In this document: piece after piece, positions 1 through 9,223 of the stretch
Layout of the letters: every line of letters begins with the position of its first letter
How positions within the stretch are numbered: the stretch's first letter is position 1
Assembly (NCBI RefSeq): GCF_011605345.1
Contig: NZ_JAAOXM010000002.1
Span: forward strand, 992,001 to 1,056,000
DNA from: Burkholderia sp. D-99
Lineage (GTDB): Bacteria; Pseudomonadota; Gammaproteobacteria; Burkholderiales; Burkholderiaceae
DNA: 64,000 nt
Direction of reading: 5' to 3'
The notes under the pieces: model-generated
What the model was told of the DNA's origin: nothing
Database searches by the model: none
The model's input: the letters and a program-made list of their open reading frames with translations, nothing else
Made by a program: the position numbers and the translations under genes

Positions 1-38
1 TCCGACCCGATCGGAAACATGTGAGGAGCACATTGGAG

Positions 39-1130
39 ATGACGAAAAAGACCCTTCTGGCGCTCGCGGCATGCGCCATTCCCGCCGCGTCGTTCGCGCA
101 AAGCAGCGTGACGATGTTCGGGCTGATGGATGCCGGCATCAGCTATGTCAGCAACGAAGGCGGCCACGGCAACGCGAAGTTCGACGACAACATCTTCTTC
201 CCGAACCTGCTCGGTTTCGAAGGCAAGGAGGATCTCGGCGCGGGCACGCGCGCGATCTTCCGGCTCGTGAACCAGTATTCGCTCGGCAACGGCTCGATCA
301 TCGGCGGCGGGCTGTTCGCGCGGCAGGCCTACGTCGGGCTGGAAAACGACCGCTACGGCAAGCTCACGCTCGGCAACCAGTACGAGTTCATGGTCGATGC
401 GCTCGCCGGCAGCGGCAACGAGATCGCGCAGGATCTCGTCGGCCTGTACGGCTTTCGCAACGGGCCGTTCGACAAGCTCGCGCTACCGAACAACCCGACC
501 GGCGCGTTCGACTGGGATCGTGTCGCGGGCAGCAATCGTGTCGCGAACTCCGTCAAGTACACGAGCCCGTCGCTGTCGGGCCTGACCTTCGGCGCGCTAT
601 ACGGTTTCGGCAACGTCGCGGGGTCGGTCGGCGCGAACAACACGGTCAGCGTCGGCGCGAGCTACGACAACGGCCCGTTCGGCGCGGGCGCGGCCTATAC
701 GAACGAGAAATACGGCGCGGCGGCCGGGCTGCCGGCCACCAGCGTGCGCAACTGGGGCGCGGGCGTGCATTACACGCTCGGCACGGTCACGGGGAAGGCG
801 CTCGTGACGACCGTGCGCAACGCCGCGAACGGCGCGGGCGTCTGGTCGGCCGAGGCCGGCGCGTCGTGGCATCCATCGCCCGCCTGGGTGGTCGGCGCGA
901 GCTACACGTACATGAAAGGCAACGACACGCTCGACAACGCACATGCGCACCAGTTTCTCGCCGCCGTCCAGTACTGGTTGTCGAAGCGCACGATGGTGTA
1001 CGTGGCGGGTGTGCATCAGCGCGCAAATCACGGCAGCAACGCGCAGATCAACGGCGTGATGGATGCGAACGGCGCGTCGAGCGGCGCGCTGCAATCGATC
1101 GCCCGAGTCGGGTTCAGTACGCGGTTCTGA
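39..1130 (+). CDS. Gram-negative general porin (outer-membrane trimeric beta-barrel)
   Basis: A 363-residue porin that would form a passive diffusion channel in the outer membrane. The N-terminus (MTKKTLLALAACAIPAASFA) is a classical signal peptide with cleavage expected after ASFA, before QSSVTMFG, the usual first strand of Burkholderia OmpC-like porins. The protein ends in the expected C-terminal aromatic motif (VGFSTRF), recognised by the BAM assembly machinery. The ATG at 39 is preferred over an in-frame GTG at 21 because GAGGAG at 23-28 lies about 10 bases upstream of it. It is convergent with the aldehyde dehydrogenase gene. Substrate specificity cannot be read from sequence. Confidence 0.93.
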   Translation: MTKKTLLALAACAIPAASFAQSSVTMFGLMDAGISYVSNEGGHGNAKFDDNIFFPNLLGFEGKEDLGAGTRAIFRLVNQYSLGNGSIIGGGLFARQAYVGLENDRYGKLTLGNQYEFMVDALAGSGNEIAQDLVGLYGFRNGPFDKLALPNNPTGAFDWDRVAGSNRVANSVKYTSPSLSGLTFGALYGFGNVAGSVGANNTVSVGASYDNGPFGAGAAYTNEKYGAAAGLPATSVRNWGAGVHYTLGTVTGKALVTTVRNAANGAGVWSAEAGASWHPSPAWVVGASYTYMKGNDTLDNAHAHQFLAAVQYWLSKRTMVYVAGVHQRANHGSNAQINGVMDANGASSGALQSIARVGFSTRF

Positions 1131-1136
1131 CGGAGC

Positions 1137-1183
1137 GGGATCGGTTGCGTCGCCCGCATCGTCGGGCCGATGCAACCGATCGG
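1137..1183. terminator. Likely bidirectional terminator hairpin between porin and aldehyde dehydrogenase genes
   Basis: A perfect 10-base inverted repeat (GATCGGTTGC at 1139-1148, GCAACCGATC at 1172-1181) with further pairing inside the loop (CCCG/CGGG) lies just after the porin stop and between two convergent genes. There is no long T-run, so a strong hairpin, possibly Rho-assisted, is inferred. Confidence 0.55.
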
Positions 1184-1240
1184 TTCGGGTCGAACCGGCG
1201 CGTTACCGGGCCTTCATGCGGCAACGCGCCTGTCCTGCAC

Positions 1241-2731
1241 TCAAAAGCGGATCGTCACGGATTTCGGTTCCGTATAAGCGTCGATGAACGCCGACCCGTA
1301 TTCGCGGCCGACCCCGGACCCTTTCGCGCCACCGAACGGCACGGCCGGATCCACCAGCGTATGCATGTTCACCCACACGGTGCCCGCCGCGATGCGCGGC
1401 ACATGACGAAGCGCCTTCGACAGATCGTTCGTCCAGAGGCTGGCGGTCAGCCCGAACGGCGTGTCGTTCATCATCGCGATCAGTTCGTCCTCGTCGTCGA
1501 ACGGCACGAACGCGCCGACCGGCCCGAAGATTTCGTTGCGGTACACGCTCGACTGCAGCGACTTCGGCACGACGAGCGTCGGCTTCACGTAGAACCCGTC
1601 GCGTGCATATGCGCTGCCGCCCGCGACGATGTCGTCGCCCTCCGCCTTCGCCTGCGCGAATGCATCGAGGCACTTGCGGAACTGCGGCTCGTTGCAGACC
1701 GGGCCGATCATGCCCGCGTCGTCCATCGGATCGGACGGCTCGAAGCTGTCGAGGCGCGCCTTCAGTTTTCCGACGACTTCATCGAACTGCGAACGATGCA
1801 CGAAGAAGCGCTCCGCCGACGCGCAGATCTGCCCGCTGTGCAGGAACCCGGCCTCGACCACGCCGTCGAGAATTTTCTCGACCGGCGTATCCGGCAGGAA
1901 CGCGGCCGCGTTCTTGCCGCCCAGTTCGAGCGTGAAGCGCGTGAGGTTCGCGTTGACGGCTTCTTCGCCGATGATGCGGCCGGTCGGCACCGAGCCCGTG
2001 AACGAGACCTTCGCCACGCGAGGATCCCGAATAACCTTTGCCCCGACCTTGCCCGCACCGTTGATGACGTTCAGCGTCCCCGGCGGCAGGCCGGCTTCGG
2101 TGCCGAGCTCGGCGATACGCAGCATCGTCAGCGGCGTGAATTCCGACGACTTGATCAGCACCGTGTTGCCGGTCGCGAGCGCCGCACCGAATTTCCAGAC
2201 GGGAATCATCACCGGGAAGTTCCACGGGATAATGCCGAAGACAACGCCGAGCGGCTCGCGCAGCGTAAACGACGTGTACCGCTCGCCATTCATGCTCGGA
2301 AACGACGGCGCCAGCGTTTCGCCCGCGATCTTGGTCGCCCAGCCCGCGTAGTAGCGCAGCCAGCGCGCCGACCACGCCACCTCGATCATGCGCGACACGC
2401 CGATCAGCTTGCCCGACTGCGCGGTTTCGATCTGTGCGATCTCCTCGCCGTGCGCGTCGATCAGATCGGCGAACCGCAACAGGATGCGCTCGCGATCGGC
2501 CGGTGTCATGCGTGCCCACTCGCCGCGAAACGCGCGATCGGACGACGCGATCGCGGCCTCGATCTCGTCGTCGGTCGCCTGCGCGACGGAGCCGATCACC
2601 GCTCGCGTTGCCGGGTTCACGACCTCGATCCGTTCGCCACCGCGGCCGGCCACCGCCCGCCCGTCGATGTACTGACCCTGCTCGCGCGCGAGAAACGCTT
2701 TGACTTCGTCCAGCATCTGTACCAACGCCAT
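1241..2731 (-). CDS. NAD(P)-dependent aldehyde dehydrogenase
   Basis: A 496-residue member of the aldehyde dehydrogenase superfamily that oxidises an aldehyde to its carboxylic acid in the cytoplasm. Visible motifs are PWNFP near residue 170, the general-base motif LELGGK around Glu269, and the catalytic cysteine in GQICASAERF near residue 303. Length is normal for the family. It starts 38 bases after the GMC oxidoreductase stop, so the two are almost certainly one operon in which alcohol is oxidised to aldehyde and then to acid. The open frame reads on upstream through the GMC gene, but the conserved N-terminus (MALVQMLDEVK) fixes the start. The substrate is unknown. Confidence 0.93.
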   Translation of the reverse strand: MALVQMLDEVKAFLAREQGQYIDGRAVAGRGGERIEVVNPATRAVIGSVAQATDDEIEAAIASSDRAFRGEWARMTPADRERILLRFADLIDAHGEEIAQIETAQSGKLIGVSRMIEVAWSARWLRYYAGWATKIAGETLAPSFPSMNGERYTSFTLREPLGVVFGIIPWNFPVMIPVWKFGAALATGNTVLIKSSEFTPLTMLRIAELGTEAGLPPGTLNVINGAGKVGAKVIRDPRVAKVSFTGSVPTGRIIGEEAVNANLTRFTLELGGKNAAAFLPDTPVEKILDGVVEAGFLHSGQICASAERFFVHRSQFDEVVGKLKARLDSFEPSDPMDDAGMIGPVCNEPQFRKCLDAFAQAKAEGDDIVAGGSAYARDGFYVKPTLVVPKSLQSSVYRNEIFGPVGAFVPFDDEDELIAMMNDTPFGLTASLWTNDLSKALRHVPRIAAGTVWVNMHTLVDPAVPFGGAKGSGVGREYGSAFIDAYTEPKSVTIRF

Positions 2732-2769
2732 CTGTTGACCTCCGGAAATCGATTGGGATGAAAAATCGG

Positions 2770-4368
2770 TCAGGCCGCGTTCGCGATCAGGTCCGACGCC
2801 TTTTCGGCGAGCGCGATCGTCGGCGCGTTCGTGTTGCCGCTCGGGATACTCGGCATCGTCGAGCTGTCGGCCACCCGCAGCCCCGCGATGCCGTGCACGC
2901 GCAGTTGCGGATCGACGACGGACGACGCCGCGTCCGTGCCCATCCGGCACGTGCCCACCGGGTGATAGACCGTCTTCGCGGCGCCGCGCACCCAGTCCTC
3001 GATCGCGGCTTCGTCGTCGGGCGGGCAGTCCGGCGAGAAGACTTCGTCGACGAGTGCGGCGAGCGCGGGCTGGCGCAGCAGCTTCAGCGCGAGCTTCGCC
3101 GCGCGGATCTGGCCGTCCACGTCCCGGCGGTCGGACAAGTAGCGGCCATCGATGCGCGGCAAGTCGTCCGGGTTCGACGAGCGGATCGTCACGCGGCCGC
3201 GCGAACGCGGCTGCAGATGCCCCGTCTTGATGGTGATGCCGTGCGTGCGACCCCGCGTGACGCCGACCGGATCGTCGAACGAGTCGATCGTCGGCAGGAA
3301 ATGAAACTGGACATCCGGTTGCCCCTGGCCGCAGGTGTCGACGAACGCGAACCCTTCGAGCACCGGCGACGTCAGGACGCCCGAGCGGAAGCACTTCCAC
3401 TGGATGCCGTGCTTGAGCGCGCGCCAGCCGCGATCCTCGCCGTAGAGCGAGATCGGCGCGTTGATGGTCGCGTTGACCGACATGTGCAGGTGATCGTGGA
3501 AATTTTCGCCGACCGGCAGCACGTGCCTGACCGCCACCCCCGCGTCGTCGAGCACGCCGCGCGGCCCGATGCCGGAAAGCTGCAGGATCTTCGGCGAGCC
3601 GATCGCGCCGGCCGTCAGGATGACTTCCGCACGGGCACGGGCCGTCACCTTGCGGCCGCCCTGCCGATACGTGACGCCGGTTGCACGGCCGCCTTCGATT
3701 TCGATCCGCTCCACCAGCGCATCGACTTCGAGTTGCAGTTCCTGGCGGTGCCTGACCGACTTCAGATAGGTCGCGGCCGTCGAGCCACGCTCGCCGTTGA
3801 AGATCGTCGCCTGATAGAACCCGACACCCTCCTGCCGCTCGCCGTTGTAGTCGATCAGGTAATCGAGGCCCATCTGCTGGCCGGCCCGCACGAACGCCTG
3901 CGACAGCGGATGGCGATAGCGGATCTCGGTGACTTGCAGATGTCCGTCGTTGCCGTGATGAGGTGCAGTCAGCGACTCGTTGTTCTCCGCCTTCGCGAAG
4001 TAGCGCAGCATGTCGTCCGCGCCCCAGCCCGTGCAGCCGAATTCGTTCTCCCAACGGTCGTAATCGTTGCGGTGCCCGCGCACGTAAAGCATCCCGTTGA
4101 CCGAACTCGAGCCGCCGAGCACGCGCCCTTGCGGCACCGCGATCGAGCGGCCCTTCACGTCGTCCGACGGCTCGGCCGCATACGGCCACGTGTGGCGCGG
4201 AATCGCCTTGGCGATCCCGCCCGGCATGTGGATGAACAGGTCCTTGTCGTGCCCGCCCGCTTCCAGCAGCAGGACGGTGCCCTTGCGGCGCTCCACGAGA
4301 CGGGTCGCAAGGGTGCAGCCCGCCGACCCGGCGCCAATGACGATGTAATCGAAGGTTCTATCGGACAT
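2770..4368 (-). CDS. GMC-family FAD oxidoreductase (choline/alcohol dehydrogenase-like)
   Basis: A 532-residue glucose-methanol-choline oxidoreductase, an FAD enzyme that oxidises an alcohol to an aldehyde. The FAD-binding motif GAGSAGCTLA sits at about residues 12-21, the GMC signature GGSSSVNGMLYVRG follows about 80 residues in, and the C-terminal catalytic region has HPVGTCRMG and the SGNTNAPTIALAEKA motif. It is upstream of an aldehyde dehydrogenase and divergent from an AraC-type regulator, an arrangement known for polyethylene-glycol and other alcohol degradation operons. Choline is possible but no betaine genes are nearby. Start chosen at MSDRTFDYIVIG, directly before the FAD fold. Confidence 0.92.
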   Translation of the reverse strand: MSDRTFDYIVIGAGSAGCTLATRLVERRKGTVLLLEAGGHDKDLFIHMPGGIAKAIPRHTWPYAAEPSDDVKGRSIAVPQGRVLGGSSSVNGMLYVRGHRNDYDRWENEFGCTGWGADDMLRYFAKAENNESLTAPHHGNDGHLQVTEIRYRHPLSQAFVRAGQQMGLDYLIDYNGERQEGVGFYQATIFNGERGSTAATYLKSVRHRQELQLEVDALVERIEIEGGRATGVTYRQGGRKVTARARAEVILTAGAIGSPKILQLSGIGPRGVLDDAGVAVRHVLPVGENFHDHLHMSVNATINAPISLYGEDRGWRALKHGIQWKCFRSGVLTSPVLEGFAFVDTCGQGQPDVQFHFLPTIDSFDDPVGVTRGRTHGITIKTGHLQPRSRGRVTIRSSNPDDLPRIDGRYLSDRRDVDGQIRAAKLALKLLRQPALAALVDEVFSPDCPPDDEAAIEDWVRGAAKTVYHPVGTCRMGTDAASSVVDPQLRVHGIAGLRVADSSTMPSIPSGNTNAPTIALAEKASDLIANAA

Positions 4369-4795
4369 CTGATATGCATCCGCCGTCGCCCGGCGACCTG
4401 CGCCGGCCCGCGCTGCCGCGGCCTGCGTCCGTCGTCCGCCTTCGGCGGCGTCTCCTTGAAATCGGTGGTTGTTCTGAATGGCGCAAGCCGGCCCGTGCGG
4501 TGCGCCGCGACGCGGCGGGCATCGCGTTGGCGAAGGCACGCCCCGGGCGGACGATGTGTCGTCCGTTTGCCGATTCTAGGAGCGCGCCGCCCGCGCAAAT
4601 CGGCGCTCCGTGCACACTTTTGGCCTCAGCGTGCAGAACCGCGCGGCACACGACCGGCGGGGCGCAATTTCGGTCAGGATGGGGGTATCGACGCGATCCG
4701 CGCCCGCCGCCGACCCTCGGCAGGCGTGGCCTGCCTACCCGCCTCGGGCATTTGCATTAACCTTGGTACGTTCCAGGATCTTCCCTCTCCCGGCC
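4369..4795. promoter_or_regulatory. Divergent intergenic region between GMC oxidoreductase and AraC-type regulator
   Basis: A 427-base region without a convincing gene that must hold the promoters of both the alcohol-oxidation operon and the AraC-type regulator. The stretch around 4750-4775 is the least GC-rich part. I see no clear operator repeat. Regulation of the operon by the adjacent activator is inferred from the divergent layout only. Confidence 0.5.
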
Positions 4796-5746
4796 ATGGC
4801 ACATGAACTCGTCGTCAGCGCCAGCAACGGCAGCGCCAATCTGCGTGAACTCGTCGCGGAGAGTTTCCTGCCGCTGGTTTTCCACGACACCGGCCCTCTT
4901 TTCCGGATGTCGGTGCGCGTTGCGTCAGTGGGCGGGCTGCGCATGGCGGAGGTGGACACCACGGCCGTCCGGGTGGACCGCGATCGCGCACTCGCTGCTC
5001 GCGCGGAAAGCGACTGCTACAAGATCCTGTTCCAGATCGCCGGGCAAAGCCGCATCACGCAGCGCAACACGACGTCGACCGTCAATCCGGGGGAATGGGT
5101 GATCTACGACGCGACCCAGCCGTACCGGATCGAATCCGCGAACGCGTCGCGCTTCGTCGCCGCGCTGACGCCGCCGCGCAGCAGCACGATGTGGCGGTGG
5201 TTCGTGGAGCGGGCGGGCGTCCAGGTTCGCCAGACCGTCGGCAATGCGCGGCTGGCGCTTCAGTCCATCCACTTCCTGATGGACGGGCAGGTGCCGAACG
5301 ATCCGGAAAGCCTGTTCGGCTTCGAGCAGTCGACGCTGATGCTGCTCGATTCGGTGATCCGCCGCGAAGCCGGCGATTCGCTGACCGGCGCCGACGCGCG
5401 CAGCGCGGCCTTGCGCATGAATGCCGAAATCCATCTCGCGCATCACTACCACGACCCCGACCTGTCGCCGGACCGGCTGGCAAGCGCATTGAACGTGTCG
5501 AGGCGCACGCTCTACAGCGCACTCGCCACGACCAACCAGACGCCGCAGAGCCTGATCCAGGAATACCGGCTGCAGGCGAGCCGGCGCGCGCTGGAGGATC
5601 CGGCGGATACCAACCGGAACCTGCTGGAGCTGGCGATCGCGTGCGGCTTCTCGGACATCACGCATTTCGGGCGGGCGTTCAAGGCACGGTTCGGATGCAG
5701 CCCCGGGGCTTACCGGCTCGCGCATCGAAATATTCCGGGGTCTTGA
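4796..5746 (+). CDS. AraC-family transcriptional regulator (FeaR-like N-terminal domain)
   Basis: A 316-residue transcription factor. The N-terminal half (SDCYKILFQIAGQSRITQ, then NPGEWVIYDATQPY) resembles the AraC-binding-like cupin domain of FeaR-type regulators. The C-terminal hundred residues hold the double helix-turn-helix of the AraC family (DRLASALNVSRRTLYSAL, then LELAIACGFSDITHFGRAFK and GCSPGAYR). It probably activates the divergent GMC/aldehyde dehydrogenase operon in response to the alcohol substrate or its product, which is inference from position. The open frame extends upstream to 4610, but ATG 4796 begins the conserved part. Confidence 0.9.
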   Translation: MAHELVVSASNGSANLRELVAESFLPLVFHDTGPLFRMSVRVASVGGLRMAEVDTTAVRVDRDRALAARAESDCYKILFQIAGQSRITQRNTTSTVNPGEWVIYDATQPYRIESANASRFVAALTPPRSSTMWRWFVERAGVQVRQTVGNARLALQSIHFLMDGQVPNDPESLFGFEQSTLMLLDSVIRREAGDSLTGADARSAALRMNAEIHLAHHYHDPDLSPDRLASALNVSRRTLYSALATTNQTPQSLIQEYRLQASRRALEDPADTNRNLLELAIACGFSDITHFGRAFKARFGCSPGAYRLAHRNIPGS

Positions 5747-5936
5747 AACGCTGTTTCCGGCGGCCGCACACCCTTCCGGATGCCGTAATAAATGCGGAGC
5801 AACAACAAGACAGCGGCGATCGAAGCATGTAACGGGAATAAATCCGCCCCGGCTCCGGTATATCGGGGGTCGCCACGCCTTCGCCGCGCCGGACGTGCGG
5901 GCGTGCGACACCCCACCCGAAACAGCGAGACCGCTC

Positions 5937-6476
5937 ATGTCACAGCCCAACCACACCGCCTACGCACGCTTCGCGATCGCCATGCACTGGTCAATCGCGA
6001 TCCTGATCCTGTCGAACCTGTCGATCGGGCTCTACATGGATACGTTCCCGCACAACTCGTCGCAGTTCAACGGCATCCTGTTCTATCACGCGTCGATCGG
6101 CAGCCTCATCTTCATGCTGACCGTGCCGCGCCTCGTGTGGCGCGCGACGCACACGCCGCCGCCGCTGCCGGACAGCGTTCCGGCATGGCAGGCGCGGCTC
6201 GCCGGCGCACTGCACGGCGTGCTGTACCTGCTGCTGTTTCTCGTGCCGGCGACCGGCTACGTGCACCGCCTCGCCGGTGCGCATCCGGTCAGTTTCTTCG
6301 GCATCGCGAACCTGCCGATGCTCGTCGGCCGCGACGAACCGTTGCGGCTCCTGACCGACGCGCTGCATCGTGCGCTGGTGCTGACACTCGGCTTGCTGCT
6401 GGCCATGCATGTCGCGGCCGCGCTGAAACACAAGTTCGTCGATCGCGACGGTGTTGCCGGGCGGATGGGTATTTGA
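5937..6476 (+). CDS. Cytochrome b561 family membrane protein
   Basis: A 179-residue integral membrane b-type cytochrome with about four hydrophobic helices. Conserved histidines suitable for haem ligation occur in IAMHWSIAIL, FYHASIGSL, LHRALVLTL and LLAMHVAAALKHK, matching the prokaryotic cytochrome b561 family (electron transfer between quinol and periplasmic acceptors). Start at MSQPNHTAYARFAIAMHW, the usual beginning for this family. It is convergent with the TOMM cyclodehydratase gene, 40 bases away, and there is no evidence that the two are functionally linked. Confidence 0.9.
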   Translation: MSQPNHTAYARFAIAMHWSIAILILSNLSIGLYMDTFPHNSSQFNGILFYHASIGSLIFMLTVPRLVWRATHTPPPLPDSVPAWQARLAGALHGVLYLLLFLVPATGYVHRLAGAHPVSFFGIANLPMLVGRDEPLRLLTDALHRALVLTLGLLLAMHVAAALKHKFVDRDGVAGRMGI

Positions 6477-6516
6477 GCGGGCGCGCCGGAATCGAGCCGG
6501 CGGTCAACCGGCCGGG

Positions 6517-8754
6517 TCACAGAAACAGCAGTGCCGGATTCAACTCCGGTTCGCCGCACGGCTGAGCGCACCACCCGAGTTCCACCGGAACCGAATAAAG
6601 CCGTCGCGCGCCAAAACGCGGCCAAAAATGACACAGCCCCGGCGCGATGACTTGCACCACGGACAAGCCGATGTCGGGCCGCGTCTTGTCGACGACGAGC
6701 ACGTCGATGCCGGCCGCCGCGATGCGCCCGACGCAATGCGCGAGCGCCGCCGGCAACGACGCGGTGTCGATCGGCTGCCACGTCGAGCGCGTCGTGCAGC
6801 GCACGCCGTTCGCCGGATACAGGAATACGGTCGCCGAAAGCTTGTCGCGATCCCACGGGTGCGGCGCCTGAGCCGCGACATCGAGCAACTGGTTGACTTC
6901 AGTCAGCGCGCGCTGCACCGCGATCCGGCCGAACGGATGGGAGCCAAAGCCGATCGAAAAGCGCCCGTCCTGTGGATTTTCCGCCAGCGCGGCCACGGTC
7001 GGCACGCCGAGATCGGTGGTGATGTCGAGCGCCCACAAACGCCACCCCAACGTCGTGTATTCGTGCACGAGCGCATCGAAATACGGATCGTCGAAACTCG
7101 CGAGATCGATGCCGGGGCGCGCGATCCGGTTGTACCACCAGATCGCGACCGCATCGCGCTCGATCAATTCGAGCATCCCCTGCAAAATCGCCTCGTCGAC
7201 GCTCGATCCCGCCGCGCAGCCGTTGGGATTGTGTACGCATGCGGCGTGCGCCTGCGCACTGTCCGGCGTTTCCGCGTAGCAATAGCTCAGCGGTACGAGA
7301 TGGCGCCTGCCGGTCACGAGCGACCAGGCCGGCGTCCAGTCGATGACGTCGCGCGTCGTGAAACGCGGCGGCACCTGCTTTCGAACATCGCGGGTCAATG
7401 CGTTGATCGCATCACGCGCGTCGAATTGCCGTTCGCTGAACTGCTGAAGATCGTTCACGTGAATCGGGACGGCGTCGCATGCCGGATCGGCAAGCAGGCT
7501 TGCCATGCTTCCGGTCAGCGTCGCCTCGTCGCCTTGATACACGCTGCTGAATCGTTCGAGCGCCTCGCATAGCGCGCTCACGCGGGCTTGTTCGTCGGTG
7601 CGGCCCTTGCCGGAGCAGATCCTGTCGAACCGGTTGCTGCCCGGTACGGCGGCCGGGCATACGAGAAAGCCCGATGCATAGACCTTGCGCAGGCCCGCGT
7701 GTCGCTTCGGCGTCGGGTGCAGGTACGCGATCGCGCCGCTGACCGGCGAGATCAGATGGGCATAACGCTCGAACACCTGTTGCGGGTCGGCGGTACGGTA
7801 GCCGCCGTCGGCGCGTGCCAACGGCGCATGTTCGGCGAGCCGCGGCGCCCGCGCCGCCTGTTCGCGCATCCACGCCGGATTGCCGCAGCACGGGCATTGC
7901 GGACGCTTCAGCACGCGGTGCCGTTCGGCGGCCAACGTATCGATGCGCTGCGCCACGATATGGGTTTGCAACCGTTCCGATGCCGTGCGGTTGACGGCTA
8001 TCTGCTCGACCGTCGCCGCCACGAGCGCCGCCGCTGCAGCCGCCCCGGCGCGCGAGGCTGCCGGCGGCAGACGCGTCGAGTCGCTGCCGTGATGGCGCGC
8101 AAGCAGCGCCTCGACCGGCCGGTTGAGGCGAATCCAGTAACGCACGCATGCGATGCACGGCGCGTCAGCCAGCGCACCGCCGCCGGCCAGCAACGGCCCG
8201 ATCAGCGTCTGCACGCCGCCGGCCGCCACGACGAGCAATGCCCCGCCGCGCGCCGCCACGCGGGCGGCGCACGCGGCGAGATCGTCGCGGTCGTGCGTAT
8301 CGGTAATCGCGACGGTCAATTCGGCGTCCGGCACGACTTCGATGCCGGCCGTGTCGAGCGCGCGCCTGAGCGCCGCATCGTCGGCGCCGAACGCCTCGAC
8401 CGCGACGCGCAGTCGGACGACGCGCGCACAAGCGGCATCGCCGTCGAGGCCGGCGCGCTCGAAGAAGCCACGCGCCGCATCGTCGTCGTGCGGCGAGTCG
8501 GCGCGCACGTACCCGCGACGCACCAGGTGATCGAGCCGCGCAAGCACATCCCATTCGCCGAACGTGCCGGCAAGCGACGTCACGATTTCGGCGATCGTCA
8601 TCCGTGCCCGCAAGCAGGCGGCAATCCGCACGAAGATCGCGCCGGACAGCATCGCGCGTTTGAATTCGTCGACGACGAACAGCGTCTCGGGGCCCGCATC
8701 GAGCACGAGCAAATGCGGTTTGAAGCGCAACACGCGCGAAAGGTCATCGAGCAT
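6517..8754 (-). CDS. TOMM biosynthesis protein: leader-binding/docking domain fused to YcaO cyclodehydratase
   Basis: A 745-residue fusion. The first ~350 residues look like the E1-like docking partner of TOMM cyclodehydratases, with two cysteine pairs (C200-x2-C203 and C287-x2-C290) that could hold a structural zinc. The C-terminal half is a YcaO domain, which uses ATP to cyclise Cys/Ser/Thr of a precursor peptide into azolines. ATP/Mg motifs are visible in SALCEALERF (about 393-402) and ILQGMLELIERDA (523-535). Known Burkholderia TOMM loci carry such a fusion next to BMA_0021/BMA_0022-type precursors, as here. The C-terminus (PELNPALLFL) lacks a clean PxPxP end. No separate flavin dehydrogenase is encoded nearby, so the product may stay at the azoline stage. 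Confidence 0.9.
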   Translation of the reverse strand: MLDDLSRVLRFKPHLLVLDAGPETLFVVDEFKRAMLSGAIFVRIAACLRARMTIAEIVTSLAGTFGEWDVLARLDHLVRRGYVRADSPHDDDAARGFFERAGLDGDAACARVVRLRVAVEAFGADDAALRRALDTAGIEVVPDAELTVAITDTHDRDDLAACAARVAARGGALLVVAAGGVQTLIGPLLAGGGALADAPCIACVRYWIRLNRPVEALLARHHGSDSTRLPPAASRAGAAAAAALVAATVEQIAVNRTASERLQTHIVAQRIDTLAAERHRVLKRPQCPCCGNPAWMREQAARAPRLAEHAPLARADGGYRTADPQQVFERYAHLISPVSGAIAYLHPTPKRHAGLRKVYASGFLVCPAAVPGSNRFDRICSGKGRTDEQARVSALCEALERFSSVYQGDEATLTGSMASLLADPACDAVPIHVNDLQQFSERQFDARDAINALTRDVRKQVPPRFTTRDVIDWTPAWSLVTGRRHLVPLSYCYAETPDSAQAHAACVHNPNGCAAGSSVDEAILQGMLELIERDAVAIWWYNRIARPGIDLASFDDPYFDALVHEYTTLGWRLWALDITTDLGVPTVAALAENPQDGRFSIGFGSHPFGRIAVQRALTEVNQLLDVAAQAPHPWDRDKLSATVFLYPANGVRCTTRSTWQPIDTASLPAALAHCVGRIAAAGIDVLVVDKTRPDIGLSVVQVIAPGLCHFWPRFGARRLYSVPVELGWCAQPCGEPELNPALLFL

Positions 8755-8845
8755 CGTCGGGGTCCGTGCGGTGGGTCAACAAACATCGCGCGGCCGGGGC
8801 AACCGGCCCGGGCCACGCGACGGGGTGCGGCTCGGCCGCGCCGGG

Positions 8846-9208
8846 TCAGCAGCAGGTGAACTGGTAGCTCGACCCTGCGTCGCAGTAGGCCGCGAGCGCG
8901 ACGGCCTCTTCGTCCGGATCAGTCGGTTGCTCCGGTATGCCGACGGTGATCACGTTGCGCGGCAGGTTCCAGCTTCCGCTGCCGTTTCCGTGGTTCGTCC
9001 AGCCATGATCGCCGTCCGTCTTGACGATCTCGATGTCGATGATCCACGGGCACTGGTAACCGAAGTATTTCGCCAGCGTCTCCAGTGGCTTCTCCAGCAG
9101 TTCATCCTTGAACTGCGGGTTCCGCCAGGAAAGCGCGATCGCTTTCAGATAGACCTTCTGAAACTCCAGCATCGATTCGAGCGTCGGATTAGCGTTGTCC
9201 TTTGCCAT
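8846..9208 (-). CDS. TOMM precursor peptide, BMA_0021/BMA_0022 family, with Cys-rich tail
   Basis: A 120-residue putative precursor of a ribosomally made, modified peptide. The first ~100 residues form a long folded leader (LEFQKVYLKAIALSWRNPQF...), clearly paralogous to the neighbouring 114-residue protein. The tail AAYCDAGSSYQFTCC holds three Cys, two Ser and one Thr, the residues that a YcaO enzyme can cyclise. It lies between the second precursor (15 bases upstream) and the cyclodehydratase gene, whose ATG is about 90 bases downstream. Where the leader is cut is not visible, and no peptidase or exporter is encoded in the cluster. Confidence 0.88.
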   Translation of the reverse strand: MAKDNANPTLESMLEFQKVYLKAIALSWRNPQFKDELLEKPLETLAKYFGYQCPWIIDIEIVKTDGDHGWTNHGNGSGSWNLPRNVITVGIPEQPTDPDEEAVALAAYCDAGSSYQFTCC

Positions 9209-9223
9209 GTCGGGTTCCCCGTG

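Noticed and set aside
71..2761. An 896-residue plus-strand ORF opposite the aldehyde dehydrogenase
   Set aside because: Arg/Asp-rich shadow of high-GC genes; no domain, and the porin and ALDH frames explain the region.
1241..4189. A single 982-residue minus-strand ORF covering two genes
   Set aside because: The ALDH part has its own start with a normal N-terminus; the upstream part is a shadow frame of the GMC oxidoreductase gene.
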